Part shown: positions 1 through 8,407 of the stretch, one piece after another
Layout of the letters: each line of letters begins with the position of its first letter
Position numbering within the stretch: position 1 is the stretch's first letter
Source: Verrucomicrobiota bacterium
GTDB taxonomy: Bacteria; Verrucomicrobiota; Verrucomicrobiia; CAIQCK01
Reading direction: 5' to 3'
Assembly (NCBI GenBank): GCA_026397915.1
Contig: JAPLTX010000019.1
Location: 18,054-82,053 of the forward strand
Length of the DNA: 64,000 nucleotides
Notes under the pieces: generated by a model
What the model was told of the DNA's origin: nothing
The model's input: the letters and a program-made list of their open reading frames with translations, nothing else
Databases searched by the model: none
Translations under genes and position numbers: made by a program

Positions 1-2
1 TC

Positions 3-452
3 CCGCTCGATTTGTGCGGCGCGCCACACACGGCGGCGCTGGTCGCCGCTGACGGCACTGAGAGCGTGCCGCACAGTTTCATGCAACCCGCGCCCGGCAA
101 CGCCACGGTCGGCGGCGTGAAGAAGCCGGCGCTGCACGCTCACCCGCCGGCAAACGGCCGAATGGTCGTGGATTACCTGTTGCGACTGCCGCCGACGCCA
201 GCGCGGCTCGAAATGTCCGCCGGCATTCGCGACGGCTCGAATTCCGCCGGCGTTGGCTTCATCGTTCAGATCAATGGCCGTGAAGCCTGCTCGGCGCAGT
301 TACGCCCCGGCGCGTGGAAGGCAATAAGTGCCGACCTCGCGCGCTACGCTGGTCAGACGGTCGTGCTAAGCCTCATCACCGACGCGATGGGCGATTTCAG
401 TTTCGATTGGGCTGCGTGGGGTGAGCCGCGGATTGTGGTGAAAGGACCTTGA
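3..452 (+). CDS. C-terminal part of a secreted or sugar-binding-like protein (5' end outside window)
   Basis: The reading frame is open to the left edge, so only the last 149 or so residues are present. The tail looks like a beta-sandwich (jelly-roll) domain, with alternating hydrophobic strands and a closing segment with FSFDWAAWGEP, similar in style to carbohydrate-binding or NPCBM-like modules attached to secreted enzymes. No catalytic motif is visible. The stop lies 5 bases before the ATG of the next gene, a secreted lyase-like protein on the same strand, so the two probably share a transcript. The function is not recognised; the domain assignment is inference from sequence texture only. 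Confidence 0.6.
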   Translation, partial: PLDLCGAPHTAALVAADGTESVPHSFMQPAPGNATVGGVKKPALHAHPPANGRMVVDYLLRLPPTPARLEMSAGIRDGSNSAGVGFIVQINGREACSAQLRPGAWKAISADLARYAGQTVVLSLITDAMGDFSFDWAAWGEPRIVVKGP

Positions 453-457
453 TTGCC

Positions 458-3385
458 ATGAAGACGATACTTTCTGCTTGTGTGCTGGCGGTGGCTTGTG
501 GTGTGACTGCTGCGGCCGACTTAGCTTTCGACTGGCCGCGCGACAAGGCGCTGGTGGACCAGTGGCGGCACAAGGACAACGCCACGCTCGAACCGCAGGC
601 TGACGATGGCGCGCGCACGGGCGTCCAGCGGTGGCGCAGCGGATTCAAGCCGTTCGAGTTCACATGGGCGACGCTGCATTTCAAGAAGCCGTTGGACATG
701 GGGGATGCCGGCAGCATCCGTTACTGGGTCAAGGGCGACGGCAGCGGACATCGGTTGCAGTTCCAACTCGGCGCGGCGGGACTACAGGGACGCGGCTCGC
801 TCTACTACGTCAACACCGCTGAGGCCGTGACGCTGAACTTCATGGGTTGGCGCGAGTGCAAGGCTTCGCTGGCGCGGTTCATCACACCGACTGGCGGCGA
901 CCCGATGCGCGACCTTGGCCAGATTGGCTTCGCGCAATTCATGATCCAGCGCCCACCGCACAACACCGCGGCGTTGGACATCCAACTCGGCGACTTCCGC
1001 ATCGTGCGCGACAAGGCCAAGCAGCGGACGCTGGCGGCGCTCCGGGAGAAATGGCGGCTCGTTGAGGTCGAGCGTGTGCGACGGGAGGAACTGGAAGTGC
1101 AACAGAACCGTGTCGCACTCGACGAGGTCGCGAAGATGCTTCCCGATCTTCGCAAGCAGGTCGAGGCGTTGCCGTCGGAGCCGGTCGAGGCGGCGCGCAA
1201 ACGTGCCGTGCTGCTGTGGCTCGTGGAGGACGCCGAGGCTTCGGTTGCTGCCGGCATGGGTGCGTCGGCGAAGGCGGTGCTGGATGACGTAGCCGCGTCA
1301 CTCCGTGACGCGAAATCGGCATCATCGAAAATCGCGTCACGGAGTGACGCGGCTACGTTGCCGCCCATCGCAGAGACGAAGGGCAATCCCTACCTGGAGC
1401 CGGTGCTGAACGAAGCCAAGCGTTGCCGTGACGTGAAGCAGCGTTTCCCGAAAGGCGAGGCCGGCTACAAGGCGGTCGAGAACTTCTGGCAGTTCGCCGG
1501 CTTTGGCGGGCGGACTTACATCATGACTTGGGCGGCGTGTCATCCGGACAGCCCGTTGCGCGGCGACCCGGCGCTGATCGCGCAGGCGATGCGCTGGATG
1601 CAGGGCGTTTTCCAGAACCATCGCGGCGGCGACCTCAACGTCGGACGCACGGGCGGCAAGGGCAATCCCGGCCAGGATCCGAACATCAACCGCTTCTGCT
1701 ACGTGCCGACGTTCGAGGCGTATCTGTTGCTGCAAGAGACATATCCCGATCTCATCCCGCCAAGCAAACGCAAGGAGTGGGATGCGTCGGCGCGCGAGGT
1801 GACGGAGTTCCAACTGAAGACCTACGGCGAGAAGGTGGACCGTCACGCCGCGGGTTGGTATCCGAACATGGACGTCCATTACCTGCTGTTGATGGAACTG
1901 GCGTCGCGCATCCTCGGCGAACCGCGCTGGCACGCCGAGGCCGAGCGGTTCCTGAAGCTCATCGCCAACTCAATCTATCCCGACGGCGCGTTTACCTACC
2001 TCGGCCGGCAGAACGAGTGCTTTGTCTATCACGAAATCAACGTCACGCACCTCGCGCGCTACTGGCAGTTGACCGGCAGCCGCGTGGCGCGCGACCTCGT
2101 GTTGGCGAGCGGGCTGTATTATCCGAACAACGTCGAGCCGGGCGGCGTGCCGGAGTATTACACCGATTGCTTCTGGAAACATTATTGGGGCGGTGCGTCG
2201 CCGACCGGACCGGACATCGTTGCCTCGATGCTTCACGAGTATAGGCCGAAGGAGGTCGAACTTGCCGCGCAAAATCGCCGCGTCGCCAACGTCGAGTTGA
2301 AGTGGGCGAAGCCAGCCCATTACTACGGCATCTACGCAGCGACGCTCTGGCGCGACTTCCCCGAAGCGCCACAGCGCGACGGCTACATCCTTTACGACCG
2401 CGATGTGCAAGGCCCGCGCGGGCGGTTTGGCCACTGGTCGTTTGCCGGCACCACGCGCGACCACGGCAAGGGCGCGCAGGGCAAGGACACGTTCGTTGGC
2501 GCGATGCTGACCTCGAAGGAGGAAAAACAGTTCCCGCTCGACGCGGCGTTGCAGGTCGTCACGAGCCAGTTCCGGCTGCAACCCGACGGGCTGCGCTACA
2601 GAGCTTGCCGCTATCTTTCCGCCAACGAAGAGAACGCCGTCACCGTCGCGAAGGATTTTGCCGCGCTGACGACGCGCTACCGCATCCAGAACGTCTCGTG
2701 GGGTGGCAAATCCACACTCACCAACTGGGAAGGCCAACAGGAGTGGATTCAGACACCGCATCGCATCATCGGCACGCTCTCCATCCGGCCGCTCGCGGAC
2801 GAGAAGGCGTATTCCATCCACGGCCGCGTGCGGCTCGGCCAGAAACTCACCATCGAGAAGATAGACGACAGCACGTTCCGCTACGGCGGCTTGCGCGTTC
2901 GGCTCCACGAGCACAACTACGCCGACGCCATCGCCGAGCCGTCGGAGAATTACTGGTTGCAGTCATCTGAACAATTCCGCAGCACCGAGATCGTCCTGCG
3001 CGACGCGCACAGCGTGAAATTCGGTGAGAAGGAACAGAAGACCTACACTGCTGACACAGAACAGTTCTTTACCGTCGAAGTCTCGCCCGCTGACAACGCG
3101 CCTGCTGCACAGGTGAAGCGCCACGAACTACCCGGCGGCCTGCGCGCGCTGGAAGTCGTGGCGGATGGCCAATGGTTGATGGTCATCCACAATCCTTTGC
3201 GAAAGGCCGTTGGCGCGGAAATACCTGTCCCGAACTTGAAGAAGGTTCGTTGCCATCAGGCGAAGGGTGCGAAGCCCGTGTCGTCGCTGGTCGGTGTGCG
3301 CGAGAATCAAGTCCGCTGCCTCATTCCGGCGTCGTCGCATGTTGTGCTGACCGCCGACCGTCATTCCACAACCACGACGCCGTAG
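458..3385 (+). CDS. Secreted alpha/alpha-toroid (polysaccharide lyase-like) protein
   Basis: A 975-residue protein with a clear signal peptide (MKTILSACVLAVACGVTAAA). I chose the ATG at 458 because it starts directly on the signal peptide; a TTG at 449 would add three residues. Residues about 20-190 form a beta-sandwich-like domain, and about 330-640 is rich in Trp, Tyr and His (for example NFWQFAGFGG, GWYPNMDVHYLL, FVYHEINVTHLARYW), resembling the alpha/alpha-toroid fold of chondroitin, alginate and heparin lyases. The last 300 residues look like the beta-sandwich that usually follows it. The substrate cannot be named; a uronate-containing polysaccharide is plausible given kdgK nearby. Residues about 277-300 are encoded by an inserted 72-nt palindrome. 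The 3' end overlaps the convergent gene by 25 bases. Confidence 0.75.
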   Translation: MKTILSACVLAVACGVTAAADLAFDWPRDKALVDQWRHKDNATLEPQADDGARTGVQRWRSGFKPFEFTWATLHFKKPLDMGDAGSIRYWVKGDGSGHRLQFQLGAAGLQGRGSLYYVNTAEAVTLNFMGWRECKASLARFITPTGGDPMRDLGQIGFAQFMIQRPPHNTAALDIQLGDFRIVRDKAKQRTLAALREKWRLVEVERVRREELEVQQNRVALDEVAKMLPDLRKQVEALPSEPVEAARKRAVLLWLVEDAEASVAAGMGASAKAVLDDVAASLRDAKSASSKIASRSDAATLPPIAETKGNPYLEPVLNEAKRCRDVKQRFPKGEAGYKAVENFWQFAGFGGRTYIMTWAACHPDSPLRGDPALIAQAMRWMQGVFQNHRGGDLNVGRTGGKGNPGQDPNINRFCYVPTFEAYLLLQETYPDLIPPSKRKEWDASAREVTEFQLKTYGEKVDRHAAGWYPNMDVHYLLLMELASRILGEPRWHAEAERFLKLIANSIYPDGAFTYLGRQNECFVYHEINVTHLARYWQLTGSRVARDLVLASGLYYPNNVEPGGVPEYYTDCFWKHYWGGASPTGPDIVASMLHEYRPKEVELAAQNRRVANVELKWAKPAHYYGIYAATLWRDFPEAPQRDGYILYDRDVQGPRGRFGHWSFAGTTRDHGKGAQGKDTFVGAMLTSKEEKQFPLDAALQVVTSQFRLQPDGLRYRACRYLSANEENAVTVAKDFAALTTRYRIQNVSWGGKSTLTNWEGQQEWIQTPHRIIGTLSIRPLADEKAYSIHGRVRLGQKLTIEKIDDSTFRYGGLRVRLHEHNYADAIAEPSENYWLQSSEQFRSTEIVLRDAHSVKFGEKEQKTYTADTEQFFTVEVSPADNAPAAQVKRHELPGGLRALEVVADGQWLMVIHNPLRKAVGAEIPVPNLKKVRCHQAKGAKPVSSLVGVRENQVRCLIPASSHVVLTADRHSTTTTP
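1287..1358. repeat. In-frame REP doublet (REPIN-like inverted repeat)
   Basis: Two perfectly complementary 27-nt arms (1287-1313 and 1332-1358) flank an 18-nt centre. Each arm carries a GTAG foot followed by a small hairpin, GCGTCAC-TCC-GTGACGC, the architecture of bacterial REP elements. The whole unit is 72 nt, so it adds exactly 24 codons to the host gene without breaking its frame. Confidence 0.85.
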
Positions 3386-5373
3386 GTCTTGAACGATGGG
3401 ATTTCGACGCGTGGTTGGGGATTCTGGTTTACGACAAGTTTGCGCTCCGGCCCGTCGGGCGAGAGCAGGCGGGCCTTGCGGCAGGATTTCCAGCGGTCGC
3501 CCAAGCTCAAACACAACTTCGTTGTCGGCTCGCTGGCGTAGTTGACCAGATGCGCGACCAATCGCGGGCCGTCGAGTTCGCAGGCGCTCAACGTCACGCT
3601 GTCCGAGCCGCGCAACCGCACAGGGAAGCGGTCGCCGCTGGCACGCTCGATAGCGTCCGTGAGCTGCTTCCAGTCCTTCGGCAGCGCGACGCGGCCTTCG
3701 CTGGTCTTCGTCGCAGCCCGGATAGCATTTGCCTCGACGCGAATGATGCGCTCGCCGGTGAGCAACTCAAACGCGGCGCGCGGGCGCTCGCGTCCGTTTT
3801 CATTGAAGCACCCGTTGTTGCCAACGAGGACGAGCGCGCCGCCACGAGCTACGAACGCACGAATGGCATCGGCCTCCGCGTTACTCAGGTGTGACTGACC
3901 CGCCAAGACGAGCATGGAAAATTCTGAAAGCTGCGCGATGTTTTCGCCAAAGACGACATCCCATACGAAACCGCCGCGGATGAGGACTTCCTCGGCACCT
4001 TGCGCGAGTGCCACGGCTTCGCGGTTGTCGAAGACGGTCGAGGCGAACGTGTGCAACACCACGATGTCGCGCACGGGTTTGGCGTTGGCGCGGAGCGACT
4101 CGGTGGCGCGGACGAAGCGGAGATGTTTCGCGAGCGCGGCTTTCAGGTCGGGCCGCTCGACGCGCATCCGGTCGCCTTCGCCGAGCGGGCGCAACGCCCA
4201 GTTCGTGCCGGGCAGCGCGCCGTTGGCGGCGGACTCGGCGATCTGCAACGCGATGGCGGCCTCGTCGTCCGGAAGGCCGAGGCCGGTCAGCTTGTTCTTT
4301 TTCCAGACGGTCGAGACGACGCGATAGCCGAGGACGGCGGCGTGTTTGCACGCGCGCACCTGCGAGATGAGCGCGCCGTCCTCGATGCCGGGGAAGTTGC
4401 CGTTCTCGGCGAACATCAGGTCGAGCTGCTGGCCGAGCAGCGGTGCCCAGACGCTGCGCGCGTAGGCGCTGTTGGGGTCGCGCGGGTAGGCTGGGTTGCC
4501 GAGAAGAATCACGTCGGGTTTGATGCGCCGCGCGTGGGCCTTCAGATCGGCCTGATATTCCGCCAGCGATTCGCAGCGCCAGCGCACCCATTCCTGCACG
4601 ACCGGGTCGGTGATGCGCTCCGGCGCTTTCTCGGTCGGCGGCTGCTTTACGTCACGGCAGTCGGGACGGCGACGCGCCATCCACGCGCGGAAGGCCGCTT
4701 CGCAGCGTTTGCAGTAGCACGGCTGGCAGTAGTTGTTGTCGAAGTGAAATCCGTCGAGCTTGACCTCATCAAGCCCGACGCGGATGGCGCGTTTCATGTA
4801 GTCGCGGAACTCGCCGCAGAGGATACACGGCGCCCAGCGGAACTTCGCGCCGCCCCACGTGCGCAACTGGCCTTTCTCGTCACGCTGAATCCAACTCTCG
4901 GCGTTTGGAACCTCGGCGAGAAACTGCTCGTGGTAGATGGAGCGCGACTGGCAGTAGCCGAGGACCTTGATGCCGTGGCGGTGGGCGAACTTCACGAGGC
5001 CAGCGGTGCGCTGCTGCTCGGCGTGCTCGTGTGCGAGGCCGAAGCCCTTGAAGAAATGCGTGCAGGCGAGGTTGATGCCGAGGCCGGACATGAGGCGCAC
5101 GACTTCCTCCGAGTGCAGCCGCTCATACCACTGAGGCATCGAAGGCGACTTCGTGTCCACCGCACCGACGATGCCGCCGGTGCGTCGGTAGTGCTCAATC
5201 GGTTCCCATCCCCACCACGCCCAGTAGAGCTGCCCTTGCGCTGGCGACTTGGCGCGGTCGCCATTTGTGGCCCACGCAAGCGGCGATTGCCACGCCAGCC
5301 ATGCGCCGCCAGCCACGCAGCCGAGGAAGTCCCGGCGCCCCATTTGCCAGTTGCTGCAAACATTCGGTTTCAT
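3361..5373 (-). CDS. Tat-exported glycoside hydrolase-like protein with C-terminal amidotransferase-like domain
   Basis: 670 residues. The N-terminus carries a twin-arginine motif (GRRDFLG, about residues 13-19) followed by a hydrophobic stretch, so folded export is expected. The central part has a TIM-barrel glycosidase-like pattern: LYWAWWGWEP, GIKVLGYCQSRSIYHEQF, then DEVKLDGFHFDNNYCQPCYC with a Cys-rich turn. This resembles the hypothetical glycosyl hydrolase families found in Verrucomicrobia and Planctomycetes. Around residues 450-540 is a class I amidotransferase-like Rossmann segment (SMLVLAGQSHLSNAEADAIR), as in beta-galactosidase trimerisation domains. It lies 9 bases downstream of the propeller gene, preceded by GGAAAGGTGA. 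The catalytic acids are not assigned. Confidence 0.7.
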   Translation of the reverse strand: MKPNVCSNWQMGRRDFLGCVAGGAWLAWQSPLAWATNGDRAKSPAQGQLYWAWWGWEPIEHYRRTGGIVGAVDTKSPSMPQWYERLHSEEVVRLMSGLGINLACTHFFKGFGLAHEHAEQQRTAGLVKFAHRHGIKVLGYCQSRSIYHEQFLAEVPNAESWIQRDEKGQLRTWGGAKFRWAPCILCGEFRDYMKRAIRVGLDEVKLDGFHFDNNYCQPCYCKRCEAAFRAWMARRRPDCRDVKQPPTEKAPERITDPVVQEWVRWRCESLAEYQADLKAHARRIKPDVILLGNPAYPRDPNSAYARSVWAPLLGQQLDLMFAENGNFPGIEDGALISQVRACKHAAVLGYRVVSTVWKKNKLTGLGLPDDEAAIALQIAESAANGALPGTNWALRPLGEGDRMRVERPDLKAALAKHLRFVRATESLRANAKPVRDIVVLHTFASTVFDNREAVALAQGAEEVLIRGGFVWDVVFGENIAQLSEFSMLVLAGQSHLSNAEADAIRAFVARGGALVLVGNNGCFNENGRERPRAAFELLTGERIIRVEANAIRAATKTSEGRVALPKDWKQLTDAIERASGDRFPVRLRGSDSVTLSACELDGPRLVAHLVNYASEPTTKLCLSLGDRWKSCRKARLLSPDGPERKLVVNQNPQPRVEIPSFKTYGVVVVE

Positions 5374-5382
5374 AGCATGAGT

Positions 5383-7419
5383 TCACCTTTCCAAGAGCAG
5401 ACCCTGGTAGCCAGCCGGGATCACGACGCGGTTGTTCCAGAAACCACAGGCGCCCGGATGGCCAAAGAGGGAGTAGTGGCGCTTCAGACGCGGGTGCTTG
5501 ATGTCTGCGATGTCGAGCACCCAGACTTGGCGCTGATGACGTGAGGCTACCGCCAGAAGATTCCCGCCGACGCTCGGCCTGCCGTCAAAACGGAGTCCAT
5601 TCACGCCGTAGGCTGGCAGGTCGCTCGCATTGCGGCGCTCGTTGGGGTCGAGCAATGCATATTTGCTGCGCTTGATGATCAGGAGCTTGTCGCCCAACGG
5701 GCACACGCCGTCGGTCCAACTGAAGAGGGTGGTGTCGGGCGTGTTGCCGGCCAGCGCAGGCTTGGCACCGCTGATGTCATACCAAGCCGGCCCGCTTCGA
5801 TGCCAGTAGGCGGTCAGGAAACGATTGTCGAAAAGTTTGTCCACAAGCTGGTCGCCGTAAAACAAACCGACCTGGCTGTCGCTGAAGACAAGCTTCGGGT
5901 TCGCGGGGTTGGAAACGTCGGCAATATGCACTGTGGCACCGCCGCAGTGAAACAGGGCGAACCGGCCGGGCGCAGGCGCAACAACTTGCTTCACACCTTG
6001 ACCGGGCATCGTCAGGCGGCCCAGTTCGGTCAGGCGCAGATCCGCACCGATCTCATAGATCGCCATGCCGCCCTTGCCCTCGGCGGTGAAGAGCCGGTTG
6101 CCGGTGCGGCTCACGTAACAGACCTCGCTGCGTCCGTAATGGATGGCTGCCTGCATGAGTTTGTCGCCCAATCTGATCGCCTGTATCCCAGCCGCTCCGC
6201 AAGCCGCCCAAGCGATGTCGCCTTGAATCGTCACGGCTTGAACCTGTCCCTCCGGGCGATAAACGTGGAAGTCCGGATCTTCTGCCGCTGTCGCCGGCAA
6301 AGGAGGCAGCACAGGCGGCTGGTCCGTTTCCGGCACCACCGGCTGCGCCAAACCCGGTGCGGGGACCACATACAGACCCGTGTAGATGCCGGCGGCGTAG
6401 ATGACGCCATCGGCCAAAGCCACGCCGCCCACAGGGTCGAACATTTTCCTGCCGGCCACGTAGGGAAGCTGCGCATGGGCGACAATGGCGGGCTTGGCGA
6501 TGTCCCGGACGTTCACGACGAAGAGGCCGTTGTTGGTGTCCGCCGCCACGCAATGGTCGCCCGCGACGCGCGCGCTCCACATGTCGTTGAAGATGCTGTA
6601 GTGGACGGGAAACTTCACGCGCGAGACGAAGACGGGCTGTGTTGGCTTCGACACATTATAAATATCCAAGCCGTGTCCTTTGCCTTCAGCTTCCTCCTTG
6701 CTGGGCGCACGCGAGTGGTGGCCTGTAGCGGCAAAACAAAACTCGCCCCGCAAGCAACCGCCGTCGCCGTAGCCGTCCAACGGCGCCTCGCTCAAGATGA
6801 CCGGCTGGCGCGGATTCTTCACGTCCGCCACGAGCAGTTTCTTCGGCACCCAATCCCCGATGTAGAGAAGACCGTCCTTTGTCCAGCACGATTGTGCCTC
6901 GACGGTCTTCAGTGTGCTGACGTGACGGACATTGCGCGGGTTCGACACATCCACGATCTCGACGCCGTAGCAGCGCGTGGCGATGAACGCCAGTCCGCCG
7001 GAAACCCAGATGCCTGTGGCCATTTCCACCGTATCGTAGTGGCTGATCAACGCCGGTTTCGCCGGGTCGGAAACATCCACGAGCCACAAACCATCCTGCC
7101 TCGCAGTGACGTAGGCGATGTTGTTCTTGACGACGAGTTGCCGCGTCGTGCCAAGACCGGATAGCTTGCCCAGCAGCTTTGGTTTCGCCGGTGTCGTGAT
7201 GTCCAGAACGTGGAGGTTGCCTTGGCCGATGGCGCAGAGCCGGTTGCCTACGACCTCCGCGGCGATGCACGGTCCCACACCCTCTACCTTGCAATACGAC
7301 AAGCGTTTGCCATATAGCCTCTCGTCGTGGCCAGGCTGGCGCGGTTCTTGTGCTGGGAGGTTGGCCACGCTGCTGATCAGGATGAGGACTGTCGTGAGTT
7401 TTGGAATGAGGTTCTTCAA
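5383..7419 (-). CDS. Secreted LVIVD-repeat beta-propeller protein
   Basis: 678 residues with a signal peptide (TVLILISSVANLPAQ). The body is built from repeats of the type LHVLDITTPAKPKLLG, LWLVDVSDPAKPALIS and VEIVDVSNPRNVRHVS, which are LVIVD repeats folding as a beta-propeller. No enzyme motif is seen, so a binding or scaffold role outside the cell is likely. Translation starts at TTG: the reading frame opens with TTG-AAG-AAC and an AGAAAGGA ribosome-binding site lies 7 bases before it, while no ATG fits the signal peptide. It is the first gene of a two-gene minus-strand unit with the Tat-exported hydrolase-like gene, transcribed away from the PAS-AraC regulator. Confidence 0.8.
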   Translation of the reverse strand: MKNLIPKLTTVLILISSVANLPAQEPRQPGHDERLYGKRLSYCKVEGVGPCIAAEVVGNRLCAIGQGNLHVLDITTPAKPKLLGKLSGLGTTRQLVVKNNIAYVTARQDGLWLVDVSDPAKPALISHYDTVEMATGIWVSGGLAFIATRCYGVEIVDVSNPRNVRHVSTLKTVEAQSCWTKDGLLYIGDWVPKKLLVADVKNPRQPVILSEAPLDGYGDGGCLRGEFCFAATGHHSRAPSKEEAEGKGHGLDIYNVSKPTQPVFVSRVKFPVHYSIFNDMWSARVAGDHCVAADTNNGLFVVNVRDIAKPAIVAHAQLPYVAGRKMFDPVGGVALADGVIYAAGIYTGLYVVPAPGLAQPVVPETDQPPVLPPLPATAAEDPDFHVYRPEGQVQAVTIQGDIAWAACGAAGIQAIRLGDKLMQAAIHYGRSEVCYVSRTGNRLFTAEGKGGMAIYEIGADLRLTELGRLTMPGQGVKQVVAPAPGRFALFHCGGATVHIADVSNPANPKLVFSDSQVGLFYGDQLVDKLFDNRFLTAYWHRSGPAWYDISGAKPALAGNTPDTTLFSWTDGVCPLGDKLLIIKRSKYALLDPNERRNASDLPAYGVNGLRFDGRPSVGGNLLAVASRHQRQVWVLDIADIKHPRLKRHYSLFGHPGACGFWNNRVVIPAGYQGLLLER

Positions 7420-7475
7420 GCAAATCCTTTCTCAACCACACCAACACGCTCCAGCCTCTTATCAAATCGGCCTGC

Positions 7476-7518
7476 ATCTGGCGAGGGTGGAGAATGACGC
7501 AACCGTTATCTGGCGAGG
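7476..7518. promoter_or_regulatory. Candidate operator: direct repeats between divergent genes
   Basis: An 11-base sequence, ATCTGGCGAGG, occurs twice (7476-7486 and 7508-7518) in the same orientation, 32 bases start to start, about three helical turns. The pair sits between the LVIVD propeller gene and the divergent PAS-AraC regulator. AraC-family proteins typically bind direct repeats with helical phasing, so this is a plausible binding site. This is inference from position and spacing. Confidence 0.4.
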
Positions 7519-7564
7519 CCGTTCTGGCTTTTCAAATCTCTTCCTGACAACATTCAACTCGCAC

Positions 7565-8329
7565 ATGAAAGGCAACTCTTTTGCTGTGATCGCCGGCTCT
7601 TATGGCGGTTTGCTGGGGGAGGCGGGTAAACATGTTTGCGAACTCTTTGACTGTATCGAGGACCTACAGTTCTGGATCAAGGACCGTGAGGGCCGCTATT
7701 GCTGGGTCAATCGCGGGTTCTTGCTCAACTACTCGTTGGAGGATCGCCGGCAACTTACAGGCAAGACAGATTTCGACTTGTCGCCACACCACCTCGCCGA
7801 CCAGTTTCGGCTGGATGATGCGCGCGTGCTGGCCGGCCACGCCATCATCAACCGGGTGGAGATGGTTGGGCGGTTCGATCACACGGCCTCCTGGAGTCTG
7901 ACCAACAAGATTCCGATCCGGGATGCCGCGGGCCGCATCGTTGGCACGGCAGGCATCACACAGCCCTTGAAGGGACGTTCCGTTGAGCAGAACTGGCCGG
8001 ACGCGGCGATGGCCAAGGTCATTACCTTCATTCGCGAGCACTGTGCAGAGCCGCTGACCAACCGGACACTCGCGCGCATCGCAAGCTTGTCGGTGCGGGC
8101 GTTCGAGCGGCATTTCCGGCAAAGCCTTCACGTCTCGCCGCAACAATATGTCAAACGAGTGCGCTTGCGAATGGCCTGCCACGCGCTGGTCTATACCCAT
8201 CAGCCGCTCGCACAGATTGCTGCCGGGCATGGCTTCAGCGACCAAAGTCATTTTAGCCGCGAGTTTCGCCGGCAAATAGGCGAGACACCCCGCGATTATC
8301 GGCTTCATTACGGCCCTTCATCGCATTAA
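7565..8329 (+). CDS. PAS-domain AraC-family transcriptional regulator
   Basis: 254 residues from the ATG at 7565; the frame stays open upstream but that part reads through the promoter region and is not protein-like. Residues about 20-130 form a PAS domain (DLQFWIKDREGRYCWVNRGF, followed by TGKTDFDLSP and IRDAAGRIVGTAGI). Residues about 145-245 are an AraC-type double helix-turn-helix, with SVRAFERHFRQSLHVSPQQY in the first half and IAAGHGFSDQSHFSREFRRQ in the second. It is divergent from the LVIVD propeller/hydrolase pair and probably controls it; the PAS domain suggests small-ligand or redox sensing. PAS plus AraC is a less usual pairing than cupin plus AraC. Confidence 0.85.
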   Translation: MKGNSFAVIAGSYGGLLGEAGKHVCELFDCIEDLQFWIKDREGRYCWVNRGFLLNYSLEDRRQLTGKTDFDLSPHHLADQFRLDDARVLAGHAIINRVEMVGRFDHTASWSLTNKIPIRDAAGRIVGTAGITQPLKGRSVEQNWPDAAMAKVITFIREHCAEPLTNRTLARIASLSVRAFERHFRQSLHVSPQQYVKRVRLRMACHALVYTHQPLAQIAAGHGFSDQSHFSREFRRQIGETPRDYRLHYGPSSH

Positions 8330-8407
8330 TACCGCGCCGCTCTTGTCCAAGTTTTTGGCGCGCGCATTCTAGTCATCTGGACTGCCATCAGTCATAATAC
8401 AATCGCT

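Noticed and set aside
4000..5544. Long open frame antisense to the Tat-exported hydrolase-like and propeller genes
   Set aside because: It mirrors real genes with export signals and motifs; the antisense protein is low-complexity and Ala/Arg-rich, as expected from GC-rich codon positions.
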